Shown: in pieces, positions 19,234-27,939 of the stretch
Position numbering within the stretch: position 1 is the first letter of the stretch
Layout of the letters: every line of letters begins with the position of its first letter
Assembly (NCBI RefSeq): GCF_018342065.1
Contig: NZ_JAFDOE010000002.1
Span: 186,001-250,000, forward strand
Length of the DNA: 64,000 bases
Reading direction: 5' to 3'
Source of the DNA: Citrobacter sp. FP75
Lineage (GTDB): Bacteria; Pseudomonadota; Gammaproteobacteria; Enterobacterales; Enterobacteriaceae
Position numbers and translations under genes: made by a program
Notes under the pieces: model-generated
What the model was told of the DNA's origin: nothing
Seen by the model: the letters and a program-made list of their open reading frames with translations, nothing else
Databases searched by the model: none

Positions 19234-20331
19234 ATGCTAAAAGTTATTCAATCTCCAGCCAAATATCTCCAGGGCCCTGATGCATCTACCTTATTTGGTC
19301 AATACGCGAAAAACCTGGCGGACAGCTTTTTTGTCATTGCGGATGACTTCGTGATGAAGCTGGCGGGAGAGAAAGTGCTCAATGGCCTGCATAGCCACGG
19401 CATTAGCTGTCACGCGGAACGCTTTAACGGTGAATGCAGCCACGTAGAAATTAATCGTCTGATTGCCATTCTGAAACAACACGGCTGCCGTGGTGTGGTT
19501 GGGGTCGGCGGCGGGAAAACGCTGGATACCGCTAAAGCGATTGGCTATTACCAGAAGCTGCCGGTGGTGGTGATCCCGACTATCGCCTCGACCGATGCGC
19601 CTACCAGCGCGCTGTCGGTCATTTACACCGAAGCCGGTGAGTTTGAAGAGTATCTGATCTACCCGAAAAACCCGGATATGGTGGTGATGGATACCGCGAT
19701 CATCGCCAAAGCACCGGTACGTCTATTGGTTGCCGGGATGGGCGATGCGCTTTCTACCTGGTTTGAAGCGAAGGCTTGTTATGACGCCCGCGCGACCAGT
19801 ATGGCGGGTGGACAGTCCACGGTGGCGGCGCTGAGCCTGGCACGCCTGTGCTATGATACCCTGCTGGCGGAAGGCGAAAAGGCGCGCTGCGCGGCGCAGG
19901 CAGGCGTAGTGACCGACGCGCTGGAACGTATTGTCGAAGCGAACACCTATCTTAGCGGCATCGGTTTTGAAAGCAGCGGCCTCGCGGGGGCGCATGCTAT
20001 TCATAACGGTTTCACGATTCTGGAAGAGTGCCACCATTTGTACCATGGCGAAAAAGTCGCGTTTGGTACGCTGGCACAGCTGGTGCTGCAGAACAGCCCG
20101 ATGGAAGAGATCGAAACCGTGCTCGCGTTCTGTCAGAAAGTCGGCCTGCCGGTAACCCTGGCACAAATGGGCGTGAAGGATGGCATCGACGACAAGATTC
20201 AGGCCGTTGCCAAAGCGACCTGTGCGGAAGGTGAAACCATTCACAATATGCCGTTCCCGGTGACGCCAGAGAGTGTACATGCCGCAATTTTGACGGCAGA
20301 CCTGCTGGGACAGCAGTGGCTGGCGCGTTAA
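19234..20331 (+). CDS. dhaD: DhaD, NAD-linked glycerol dehydrogenase
   Basis: A 365-residue iron-containing-alcohol-dehydrogenase-family glycerol dehydrogenase that oxidises glycerol to dihydroxyacetone with NAD+. The NAD-binding motif VGVGGGKTLDTAKA and metal-ligand regions (DALSTWFEA, AHAIHNG, HGEKVAFG) are visible. The start MLKVIQSPAKYLQGP follows GAGGATGAAAGGA and gives the C. freundii length; an open 55-codon extension upstream is disregarded. With dhaK it forms the oxidative branch of glycerol fermentation. Confidence 0.95.
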   Translation: MLKVIQSPAKYLQGPDASTLFGQYAKNLADSFFVIADDFVMKLAGEKVLNGLHSHGISCHAERFNGECSHVEINRLIAILKQHGCRGVVGVGGGKTLDTAKAIGYYQKLPVVVIPTIASTDAPTSALSVIYTEAGEFEEYLIYPKNPDMVVMDTAIIAKAPVRLLVAGMGDALSTWFEAKACYDARATSMAGGQSTVAALSLARLCYDTLLAEGEKARCAAQAGVVTDALERIVEANTYLSGIGFESSGLAGAHAIHNGFTILEECHHLYHGEKVAFGTLAQLVLQNSPMEEIETVLAFCQKVGLPVTLAQMGVKDGIDDKIQAVAKATCAEGETIHNMPFPVTPESVHAAILTADLLGQQWLAR

Positions 20332-20422
20332 TCAGTCGTCGGTAAGTTTTTATCCGGCATCTTCTCCCCCTCTGACAGTCTCTGCCGGAGGGGTTGTCTA
20401 TGGTAAAACAGCGGAAATGGAT

Positions 20423-22348
20423 ATGACGGCGCACACGCATAGCATCGGGAAGGAAGTCTCTTCGGTCATCGCTCAGTCATGGCATCGTTGCAGTAAGTTT
20501 ATGCAGCGGGAAACCTGGCAGGCGCCGCATCAGGCGCAGGGGCTGACGTTTGCATCGATTTGTCGTCGTAAGACGGCGTTGCTGACAATTGCTCAGGCCG
20601 CGCTGGAAGATGCCTGGGAGTTTATGGACGGACGTCCCTGCGCGCTGCTTATCCTCGATGAGTCCGCTTGTATTCTTAGTCGTTGCGGCGATCCGCAGAC
20701 TGTGGAACAGCTGGCAGAATTGGGTTTTCTTGACGGCAGCTACTGCGCGGAAAGCATTATTGGCAGCTGCGCGCTGTCGCTGGCGACCATGCCAGGGCAG
20801 CCGACAAAAACCTCGGGCGATCAGCATTTTAAACAAGCGCTGCATCCGTGGTCGTTCTGTTCAACGCCGGTGTTCGATAACCACGGGCGACTGTTTGGAT
20901 CTATTTCACTGTGCTGCCTGGTAGAACATGAGTCGGTTTCTGATTTATCCCTGACGCTGGCGATTGCCAGAGAAGTCGGTAATTCCTTGCTGACCGACAC
21001 CCTGTTGGCTGAATCTAACCGTCATCTGAATCAGATGTACGGGCTGCTGGAGAGCATGGATGATGGCGTGATGGCGTGGAACGAACAGGGCGTGCTGCAG
21101 TTCCTCAATGCGCGCGCCGCCATGTTATTGCATCTGGATGTGCAGGCCAGTCAGGGGAAAAATATTCATGACCTGGTGAATCTGCCGATGCTGCTGCGCC
21201 GGGCGATCAAACATGCTCGCGGACTCAATCACGTCGAAGTTACCTTTGAGAGCCAGCACCAGTTTGTTGATGCCGTGATCACCCTAAAGCCCATTGTGGA
21301 AGAGCAGGGCAACAGCTTTATTCTGCTGCTGCACCCGGTCGAACAAATGCGCCAGCTGATGACCAGTCAACTGGGCAAGGTCAGCCACACTTTTGAGCAG
21401 ATGTCAGCGGAAGATCCGGAGACCCGGCGTTTGATCCATTTTGGTCGTCAGGCGGCGAGGGGAAGTTTTCCGATCCTGCTGTGCGGCGAAGAGGGCGTCG
21501 GTAAAGAGCTGCTCAGCCAGGCGATCCACAATGAAAGCGAACGCGCCAGCGGTCCGTATATCGCCGTTAACTGCCAGCTGTATGCCAACAGCGTGCTGGG
21601 GCAGGATTTTATGGGCAGCGCGCCAACGGATGATGAAAATGGCCGACTGAGCCGCCTTGAACTGGCGAACGGCGGCACGCTGTTTCTGGAAAAAATTGAG
21701 TATTTAGCGCCGGAGCTGCAATCCGCGCTGTTACAGGTGATCAAGCAGGGCGTGTTAACCCGCCTTGATGCCCGTCGGCTGATCCCAGTGGATGTGAAAG
21801 TGATCGCCACCACTACGGTCGATCTTGCCAACCTGGTGGAACAAAACCGCTTTAGCCGCCAGCTGTATTACGCGCTGCATTCGTTTGAAATCGTCATTCC
21901 GCCGCTGCGCGCGCGGCGCAACAGCATTCCTGCGCTGATTTATACCCGCCTGAACAACCTGAAAAAACGCTTTTCATCCAGCCTGAAGGTCGACGATGAC
22001 GCACTGGCGCAGCTGGTGGCCTACTCGTGGCCGGGCAATGATTTCGAACTGAACAGCATTATCGAGAACATCGCCATCAGCAGCGATAACGGTCATATAC
22101 GGCTGAGCAACCTGCCGGATTATCTGTTTGCCGAACGGCCGGGTATGGATACGACATCTTCGCTGCTGCCTGCCAGCCTGACCTTTACCGCCATCGAAAA
22201 AGAGGCGATTATCCACGCCGCTCGCGTGACCAGCGGGCGCGTGCAGGAGATGTCGCAGCTGCTGAATATTGGGCGCACCACGCTGTGGCGCAAGATGAAG
22301 CAGTACGACATCGATGCCAGCCAGTTTAAGCGCAAACATCAGGAGTAG
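20423..22348 (+). CDS. dhaR: DhaR, transcriptional activator of the dha regulon
   Basis: A 641-residue regulator with GAF and PAS sensing domains (to about residue 310), an AAA+ domain and a C-terminal Fis-type helix-turn-helix (SQLLNIGRTTLWRKMK). The AAA+ part is degenerate. Walker A is GEEGVGKE, the Walker B position reads GGTLFLEKIEYL in place of the usual DE pair, and no GAFTGA loop is visible. This fits activation of sigma-70 promoters, as reported for E. coli DhaR. The ATG at 20423 is favoured because GCGGA lies 7 nt upstream. The 3' end overlaps the convergent orfW by 23 bp. Confidence 0.93.
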   Translation: MTAHTHSIGKEVSSVIAQSWHRCSKFMQRETWQAPHQAQGLTFASICRRKTALLTIAQAALEDAWEFMDGRPCALLILDESACILSRCGDPQTVEQLAELGFLDGSYCAESIIGSCALSLATMPGQPTKTSGDQHFKQALHPWSFCSTPVFDNHGRLFGSISLCCLVEHESVSDLSLTLAIAREVGNSLLTDTLLAESNRHLNQMYGLLESMDDGVMAWNEQGVLQFLNARAAMLLHLDVQASQGKNIHDLVNLPMLLRRAIKHARGLNHVEVTFESQHQFVDAVITLKPIVEEQGNSFILLLHPVEQMRQLMTSQLGKVSHTFEQMSAEDPETRRLIHFGRQAARGSFPILLCGEEGVGKELLSQAIHNESERASGPYIAVNCQLYANSVLGQDFMGSAPTDDENGRLSRLELANGGTLFLEKIEYLAPELQSALLQVIKQGVLTRLDARRLIPVDVKVIATTTVDLANLVEQNRFSRQLYYALHSFEIVIPPLRARRNSIPALIYTRLNNLKKRFSSSLKVDDDALAQLVAYSWPGNDFELNSIIENIAISSDNGHIRLSNLPDYLFAERPGMDTTSSLLPASLTFTAIEKEAIIHAARVTSGRVQEMSQLLNIGRTTLWRKMKQYDIDASQFKRKHQE

Positions 22349-22856
22349 TTTCTTCTATTCTGGCCATCGAGAACAGCGCGTCGGACAAACGATTGATATA
22401 ACGCTTGAGTTCATCACGCAGCGTCAGCGTTCTGTCCATCGCTGTGAGAATACGCTCCAGCCGCCGCGCCAGGGTTCGCGCCACGTGTAGCTGCGCCGAT
22501 GCCAGATTTTTCCCCGGAATAACAAACGCTTTCAGCGGACCGCTGTACGCCATATTGCGATCAATAAGCTGCTCCAGCGCCTGAGTATCCTCTTCACCAA
22601 TACGCTGTTGTAAGCGAGCGAGTCCTTTCTCATCGCTGGCGAGTTCCGCACCCAGTACAAACAGCATCTTCTGGATGGCATGCAGATCCTCGCGTAATTC
22701 TGCCTGGCGTGTGCTGGCATAACAGACGCCAAGCTGGGAAATCAGTTCATCCACCGTGCCGTAGGCGTTCACGCGGATGTCGTCTTTGTCGATACGGCTG
22801 CCGCCAAACAGCGCGGTAGTGCCTTTATCACCGGTGCGGGTGTAGATGCGGTACAT
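22326..22856 (-). CDS. OrfW/PduO-type ATP:cob(I)alamin adenosyltransferase
   Basis: A 176-residue PduO-family adenosyltransferase that makes adenosylcobalamin, the cofactor of the glycerol dehydratase encoded nearby. Family motifs are the N-terminal YTRTGDKGTTALFGGSR, YGTVDELISQLG and the C-terminal RTLARRLERI...LKRYINRLSD. It begins directly after the dhaG stop (TAA immediately followed by ATG), so translation is coupled. Known as OrfW in the C. freundii dha regulon. Confidence 0.9.
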   Translation of the reverse strand: MYRIYTRTGDKGTTALFGGSRIDKDDIRVNAYGTVDELISQLGVCYASTRQAELREDLHAIQKMLFVLGAELASDEKGLARLQQRIGEEDTQALEQLIDRNMAYSGPLKAFVIPGKNLASAQLHVARTLARRLERILTAMDRTLTLRDELKRYINRLSDALFSMARIEETTPDVCA

Positions 22857-23210
22857 TTATGTTATCTCGCTGAAGGGAAGCACTTTGACCAGTTGGCCTG
22901 CGTTGGCGCCAAGCGCGCGGATCTGCACGATCCCGGCGGCGATATGCCCGCAGATCAGCGCCCGATCCTCGGGCAACTGGGCATGCGTTAAGGCAATATC
23001 GCCCGTTTCGCTGAGGCCGAGACCAACGCGCAGCGTTGAGCTTTTTGCCGCTTGTTTGCTGAGCGCCAGCGCGCTGTCGCTGCCGTTGTAGCACGTGGCC
23101 CGGCAAGGGACGCCCTGCTCTTCCAGTCCCCAGCATAGCTCATCAAGCATGCGGGTATCCTGCCAGCGTGAGTGATAAAACAGATGCACGCCCGGTGATG
23201 AAAGTGACAT
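22857..23210 (-). CDS. dhaG: DhaG (OrfX), small subunit of glycerol dehydratase reactivase
   Basis: A 117-residue protein matching the small reactivase subunit (GdrB/DdrB family). With DhaF it exchanges damaged cobalamin from inactivated glycerol dehydratase. The start MSLSSPGVHLFYHSRWQD is preceded by AGGGGGC and gives the family's usual length; a 28-codon upstream extension overlapping dhaT is rejected. It lies 16 bp after dhaT and abuts orfW. Confidence 0.9.
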   Translation of the reverse strand: MSLSSPGVHLFYHSRWQDTRMLDELCWGLEEQGVPCRATCYNGSDSALALSKQAAKSSTLRVGLGLSETGDIALTHAQLPEDRALICGHIAAGIVQIRALGANAGQLVKVLPFSEIT

Positions 23211-23226
23211 TGCGCCCCCTGTGTTA

Positions 23227-24390
23227 TCAGAATGCCTGACGGAAGATCTCGGCAATTTCTTTCTCGTTACCTTTACGCGGGTTCGAGAATGCATTGCCGT
23301 CTTTCAGCGCCATTTCTGCCATATAAGGGAAATCGGCTTCTTTGACGCCCAAATCGCGCAGATGCTGCGGAATACCGATATCGGCAGAGAGGCGAGCAAT
23401 GGCGTGAATCGCCAGTTCGGCAGCATCCATAGTGGAGAGTCCGTCTGTGTTCTCACCCATAAACTCCGCGATGTCGGCAAATTTTTCCGGGTTAGCGATC
23501 AGGTTATAACGCGCCACGTGTGGTAGCAGTACGGCATTCGCCACGCCGTGTGGCATGTCGTACAGGCCACCAAGCTGGTGCGCCATGGCGTGAACGTAGC
23601 CGAGGTTGGCGTTATTAAAGGCCATGCCTGCCAGCAGCGAAGCGTAAGCCATGTTCTCACGGGCTTTCAGGTTGCTGCCCAGCGCGACGGCCTGGCGTAA
23701 GTTACGGGCGATCAGGCGGATAGCCTGGATTGCGGCGGCGTCAGTGACCGGGTTGGCATCTTTGGAAATATAGGCCTCCACGGCGTGGGTCAGGGCATCC
23801 ATCCCGGTGGCAGCGGTCAGCGGAGCAGGTTTACCCAGCATCAACAATGGATCGTTAATCGATACCGACGGCAGGTTGCGCCAGCTGACAATTACAAACT
23901 TCACTTTGGTTTTGGTGTTGGTCAGCACGCAGTGGCGGGTGACTTCGCTGGCGGTGCCGGCGGTGGTGTTGACCGCAACAATCGGCGGCAGCGGGTTGGT
24001 CAGGGTTTCAATCCCGGCATAGCTGTAGAGATCGCCTTCGTGAGTGGCTGCGATACCAATGCCTTTACCGCAGTCATGCGGGCTGCCGCCGCCGACGGTA
24101 ACGATAATATCGCACTGCTCTTTACGAAAGACTTCCAGGCCGTCGCGCACGTTGGTGTCTTTGGGGTTTGGTTCTACGCCGTCAAACACCACCACGTCAA
24201 TACCGGCTTCACGCAGGTGGGCGAGGGTTTTATCTACCGCGCCGTCTTTAATTGCCCGCAGGCCTTTATCAGTCACCAGCAGCGCTTTTTTACCGCCCAA
24301 CAGTTTGCAGCGCTCGCCAACCACGGAAATAGCATTGGGGCCAAAAAAGTTAACATTTGGTACCAGATAATCAAACATTCGATAACTCAT
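23227..24390 (-). CDS. dhaT: DhaT, 1,3-propanediol dehydrogenase
   Basis: A 387-residue iron-dependent (type III) alcohol dehydrogenase that reduces 3-hydroxypropionaldehyde to 1,3-propanediol with NADH, regenerating NAD+ in glycerol fermentation. Typical motifs are VTVGGGSPHDCGKGIG, the family signature around GMDALTHAVEAYIS and the metal-ligand stretch MAHQLGGLYDMPHG. AGAAGG precedes the ATG. It follows orfY by 22 bp and precedes dhaG. Confidence 0.96.
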   Translation of the reverse strand: MSYRMFDYLVPNVNFFGPNAISVVGERCKLLGGKKALLVTDKGLRAIKDGAVDKTLAHLREAGIDVVVFDGVEPNPKDTNVRDGLEVFRKEQCDIIVTVGGGSPHDCGKGIGIAATHEGDLYSYAGIETLTNPLPPIVAVNTTAGTASEVTRHCVLTNTKTKVKFVIVSWRNLPSVSINDPLLMLGKPAPLTAATGMDALTHAVEAYISKDANPVTDAAAIQAIRLIARNLRQAVALGSNLKARENMAYASLLAGMAFNNANLGYVHAMAHQLGGLYDMPHGVANAVLLPHVARYNLIANPEKFADIAEFMGENTDGLSTMDAAELAIHAIARLSADIGIPQHLRDLGVKEADFPYMAEMALKDGNAFSNPRKGNEKEIAEIFRQAF

Positions 24391-24412
24391 ATTATACCTT
24401 CTTAAGTTTGTT

Positions 24413-24841
24413 TTATAATTCAGAGAAGCAATTCAGTGCGCTTTCAGCTAATAACTTGTCCTGTTCAACGGTACCGCCGCTCACGCCGACGGCACCGATT
24501 ATTTTTCCATTTAATATAACCGGAAGACCACCGCCGAAAATAATAATGCGTTGCTGATTGGTTAGCTGCAACCCATATAGCGAAGCGCCAGGCTGTACCG
24601 CATCGGTAATTTCATGAGTGCCCTGTCGCAGGCAGCAGGCGGTATACGCTTTATTAAGAGAAATATCGCAGCTGGTGACAAACGCGTCGTCCATGCGCTG
24701 TATCAGCAATGTGTTTCCACCGTGATCCACCACGGAAAAGACTACCGGAACGTTGATTTCAAGGGCTTTAGCCTCGACGGCGGTTGCCATTTTCTTTGCG
24801 GCTGCCAGCGTAATGGTGGCAATGGGTTGGCTCTTATTCAC
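24413..24841 (-). CDS. OrfY, GlcG/HbpS-family protein of the dha regulon
   Basis: A 142-residue GlcG/HbpS-type (DUF336) single-domain protein, known as OrfY in the C. freundii dha regulon. The stretch GGGLPVILNGKIIGAVGVSGGTVEQD is the family hallmark. The start is a GTG at 24841 with AGGAGA 6 nt upstream; the TTG further upstream lacks a ribosome-binding site. It is the first gene of the orfY-dhaT-dhaG-orfW operon, divergent from dhaB. Its role is not established; related proteins bind haem or small cofactors. Confidence 0.85.
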   Translation of the reverse strand: MNKSQPIATITLAAAKKMATAVEAKALEINVPVVFSVVDHGGNTLLIQRMDDAFVTSCDISLNKAYTACCLRQGTHEITDAVQPGASLYGLQLTNQQRIIIFGGGLPVILNGKIIGAVGVSGGTVEQDKLLAESALNCFSEL

Positions 24842-25234
24842 TGTATCTCCTGTCAAATTTGTAGGGCTGAGGTCACGAAAAATATCGCGTGACAGCTATT
24901 TTTTATCATTGGCTTTTCTTTATTCTCGCGCGGCACATTATTAAGTCAATACTCTTAAAAATTCTAAAGCAGTAAGTTAGTAACCTTCCTTTGGCGTTTA
25001 TTGATAATGATCATTTAACCTCGTCACAGTTCACTGGAGATATTCTCTATGTGCGTTTCAATATGAAACGATGCGTTTTAATTACGTGCCAAACTGGAAC
25101 GTAATTAATTTTATTTTTTTATTGGCCTGCTCATTTAGAGTTCGACTATTGCTGATGAAAGGCGAATACCGGGTGTTGTGTCCCCGGTAATACGGCCCGG
25201 CGTCCCTATTATTTACTTTTTGAGTCAATGCGCT
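24842..25234. other. orfY-dhaB divergent control region
   Basis: This 393-bp AT-rich non-coding region separates the reductive-branch operon from dhaBCEF. It contains one pair of putative DhaR sites located nearer to dhaB. I found no second pair next to orfY. Confidence 0.6.
25055..25100. promoter_or_regulatory. Paired putative DhaR operators upstream of dhaB
   Basis: GTTTC-AATAT-GAAAC (25055-25069, perfect palindrome) and GTGCC-AAACT-GGAAC (25086-25100, one mismatch) start 31 bp apart. The second lies inside a longer inverted repeat, ATTACGT to ACGTAAT (25081-25105). The pair ends 134 bp before the dhaB start, matching the arrangement at dhaK and dhaD. Confidence 0.6.
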
Positions 25235-26902
25235 ATGAGAAGATCAAAACGATTTGAAGTCCTTGCGAAGCGACCTGTCAATCAGGATGGGTTGATTGGC
25301 GAATGGCCGGAAGAGGGGCTGATCGCCATGGAAAGTCCCTACGATCCAGCGTCGTCGGTGAAGGTGGAAAATGGCCGTATTATCGAACTGGATGGTAAAG
25401 ACCGCGCACAGTTCGACATGATCGACCGTTTTATCGCTGACTACGCGATTAACGTGGCGAAAACCGAACGGGCAATGCAGCTCGACGCGCTGGAGATCGC
25501 CAGAATGCTGGTGGATATCCACGTCAGTCGGGAAGATATTATTGCCATAACCACAGCCATCACCCCGGCGAAAGCGGTGGAGGTGATGGCGAAAATGAAC
25601 GTGGTGGAAATGATGATGGCGCTGCAAAAAATGCGGGCCAGACGCACGCCCTCTAACCAGTGCCACGTCACCAACCTGAAAGATAACCCGGTGCAAATTG
25701 CCGCCGACGCCGCCGAAGCGGGGATCCGCGGTTTTTCTGAACAAGAAACTACCGTAGGTATCGCCCGTTATGCGCCGTTTAACGCGCTGGCGCTGCTGGT
25801 CGGATCCCAGTGCGGTCGCCCCGGCGTGCTCACCCAATGTTCCGTTGAAGAAGCCACCGAACTGGAACTGGGGATGCGCGGCTTAACCAGCTACGCCGAA
25901 ACGGTATCGGTATACGGCACGGAGTCGGTGTTTACCGACGGTGATGATACGCCGTGGTCCAAAGCGTTTCTCGCTTCGGCCTATGCTTCTCGTGGCCTGA
26001 AGATGCGCTACACCTCCGGCACCGGTTCGGAGGCGCTGATGGGCTATTCCGAAAGTAAATCGATGCTGTACCTGGAGTCGCGCTGCATTTTTATTACCAA
26101 GGGCGCGGGCGTTCAGGGGTTACAAAACGGCGCGGTTAGCTGCATCGGCATGACCGGTGCAGTGCCGTCGGGGATCCGCGCGGTGCTGGCGGAAAATCTG
26201 ATTGCCTCGATGCTTGACCTCGAAGTGGCCTCAGCGAATGACCAGACCTTTTCACACTCCGATATTCGTCGTACCGCCCGCACCCTGATGCAGATGCTGC
26301 CCGGTACCGACTTTATCTTTTCCGGCTATAGCGCGGTACCTAACTACGACAACATGTTTGCCGGGTCGAACTTCGATGCTGAGGACTTCGATGATTACAA
26401 CATTCTACAACGTGACCTGATGGTTGACGGCGGTCTGCGTCCGGTAACGGAAGAGGAAACCATCGCCATTCGCAATAAGGCCGCGCGCGCCATTCAGGCA
26501 GTGTTCCGCGAGCTGGGCCTGCCGCTGATTAGCGATGAGGAAGTTGAGGCCGCCACCTATGCCCACGGCAGCAAAGATATGCCCGCGCGCAATGTGGTGG
26601 AGGATCTGGCCGCCGTGGAAGAGATGATGAAGCGCAATATTACCGGGCTGGATATTGTTGCCGCGCTGAATTCCAGCGGTTTTGAAGATATTGCCAGCAA
26701 TATTCTCAACATGCTGAAGCAGCGTGTGACCGGTGATTATCTGCAAACGTCGGCCATTCTGGATCGCCAGTTCGAGGTGGTCAGCGCCGTTAACGACATC
26801 AATGATTATCAGGGACCCGGCACCGGCTATCGCATTTCTGCCGAACGCTGGGCGGAAATTAAAAATATCGCGGGCGTGGTTCAGCCCAGCGCCATTGAAT
26901 AA
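25235..26902 (+). CDS. dhaB: DhaB, glycerol dehydratase large subunit
   Basis: A 555-residue large (alpha) subunit of coenzyme B12-dependent glycerol dehydratase, which converts glycerol to 3-hydroxypropionaldehyde. It carries the TIM-barrel active site of diol/glycerol dehydratases, with highly conserved stretches such as [31 protein letters not shown] and [11 protein letters not shown]. The start [18 protein letters not shown] equals that of the C. freundii enzyme; the ribosome-binding site is weak, and an in-frame 19-codon extension exists. First gene of dhaBCEF. Confidence 0.96.
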   Translation: MRRSKRFEVLAKRPVNQDGLIGEWPEEGLIAMESPYDPASSVKVENGRIIELDGKDRAQFDMIDRFIADYAINVAKTERAMQLDALEIARMLVDIHVSREDIIAITTAITPAKAVEVMAKMNVVEMMMALQKMRARRTPSNQCHVTNLKDNPVQIAADAAEAGIRGFSEQETTVGIARYAPFNALALLVGSQCGRPGVLTQCSVEEATELELGMRGLTSYAETVSVYGTESVFTDGDDTPWSKAFLASAYASRGLKMRYTSGTGSEALMGYSESKSMLYLESRCIFITKGAGVQGLQNGAVSCIGMTGAVPSGIRAVLAENLIASMLDLEVASANDQTFSHSDIRRTARTLMQMLPGTDFIFSGYSAVPNYDNMFAGSNFDAEDFDDYNILQRDLMVDGGLRPVTEEETIAIRNKAARAIQAVFRELGLPLISDEEVEAATYAHGSKDMPARNVVEDLAAVEEMMKRNITGLDIVAALNSSGFEDIASNILNMLKQRVTGDYLQTSAILDRQFEVVSAVNDINDYQGPGTGYRISAERWAEIKNIAGVVQPSAIE

Positions 26903-26913
26903 GGCGGTACACG

Positions 26914-27498
26914 GTGGAATGTACAACTGAACGTAAGCCGGTTTTCACCTTGCAGGTGAGCGAGGGCGAGGTGGCAAAAGCGGACGACCGCGCGGATGAA
27001 GTGGTGATTGGCGTCGGGCCAGCTTTTGATAAATATCAGCATAAGACCCTGATTGATATGCCGCACAAAGCGATCCTGAAAGAACTGGTGGCCGGGATTG
27101 AAGAAGAGGGGCTGCATGCGCGGGTGGTCAGAATTCTGCGCACATCGGATGTCTCTTTTATGGCGTGGGATGCGGCGAACCTCAGCGGCTCCGGCATTGG
27201 TATTGGTATTCAGTCGAAAGGAACCACGGTGATTCATCAGCGCGATTTGCTGCCGCTGAGCAACCTGGAGCTTTTTTCTCAGGCCCCGCTGCTGACGCTG
27301 GAAACCTATCGCCAGATAGGTAAAAACGCCGCGCGTTATGCGCGCAAAGAGTCGCCCTCGCCGGTGCCGGTGGTCAATGACCAGATGGTGCGCCCGAAAT
27401 TTATGGCCAAGGCCGCGCTGTTTCATATCAAAGAAACCAAACATGTGGTGCAGGATGCTGCGCCTGTCACCCTGCACATTGCACTCGTAAGGGAATGA
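26914..27498 (+). CDS. dhaC: DhaC, glycerol dehydratase medium subunit
   Basis: A 194-residue medium (beta) subunit of the B12-dependent glycerol dehydratase, contributing to the cobalamin-binding face ([38 protein letters not shown]). It starts with GTG (GTGGAATGTACA) 11 bp after dhaB, behind AAGGCGG, and its length equals that of C. freundii DhaC. Its stop overlaps an ATG of the dhaE frame. Confidence 0.94.
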   Translation: MECTTERKPVFTLQVSEGEVAKADDRADEVVIGVGPAFDKYQHKTLIDMPHKAILKELVAGIEEEGLHARVVRILRTSDVSFMAWDAANLSGSGIGIGIQSKGTTVIHQRDLLPLSNLELFSQAPLLTLETYRQIGKNAARYARKESPSPVPVVNDQMVRPKFMAKAALFHIKETKHVVQDAAPVTLHIALVRE

Positions 27499-27500
27499 AC

Positions 27501-27929
27501 ATGAACGACAACATCATGACCGCGCAGGATTATCCGTTAGCGACCCGCTGCCCGGAGAAAATCCTTACTCCCACCGGGAAGCCGTTAACCGACATTACCC
27601 TTGAGAATGTGTTGGCGGGACGCGTGGGGCCGCAGGATGTGCGTATTTCTCAGCAAACGCTGGAGTATCAGGCGCAGATTGCCGAGCAGATGCAGCGTCA
27701 TGCCGTAGCGCGTAATTTCCGCCGCGCGGCGGAGCTTATCGCTATCCCGGATACCCGCATTCTGGAGATCTACAACGCGCTGCGTCCGTTTCGCTCATCG
27801 TTCGCGGAGTTACTGGCCATTGCTGATGAACTGGAACACACCTGGCATGCCACGGTGAACGCCGGGTTTGTCCGCGAGTCGGCAGAAGTGTACCAGCAGA
27901 GAAACAAGCTGCGTAAAGGCAGCCAGTGA
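27501..27929 (+). CDS. dhaE: DhaE, glycerol dehydratase small subunit
   Basis: A 142-residue small (gamma) subunit of glycerol dehydratase. The ATG at 27501 is preferred over one at 27495 because AGGGA lies 6 nt upstream and the protein then has the known C. freundii length. It begins 2 bp after the dhaC stop. The sequence DYPLATRCPEKILTPTGKPL is typical of the family's N-terminus. Confidence 0.93.
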   Translation: MNDNIMTAQDYPLATRCPEKILTPTGKPLTDITLENVLAGRVGPQDVRISQQTLEYQAQIAEQMQRHAVARNFRRAAELIAIPDTRILEIYNALRPFRSSFAELLAIADELEHTWHATVNAGFVRESAEVYQQRNKLRKGSQ

Positions 27930-27939
27930 CGGAGGCGGT

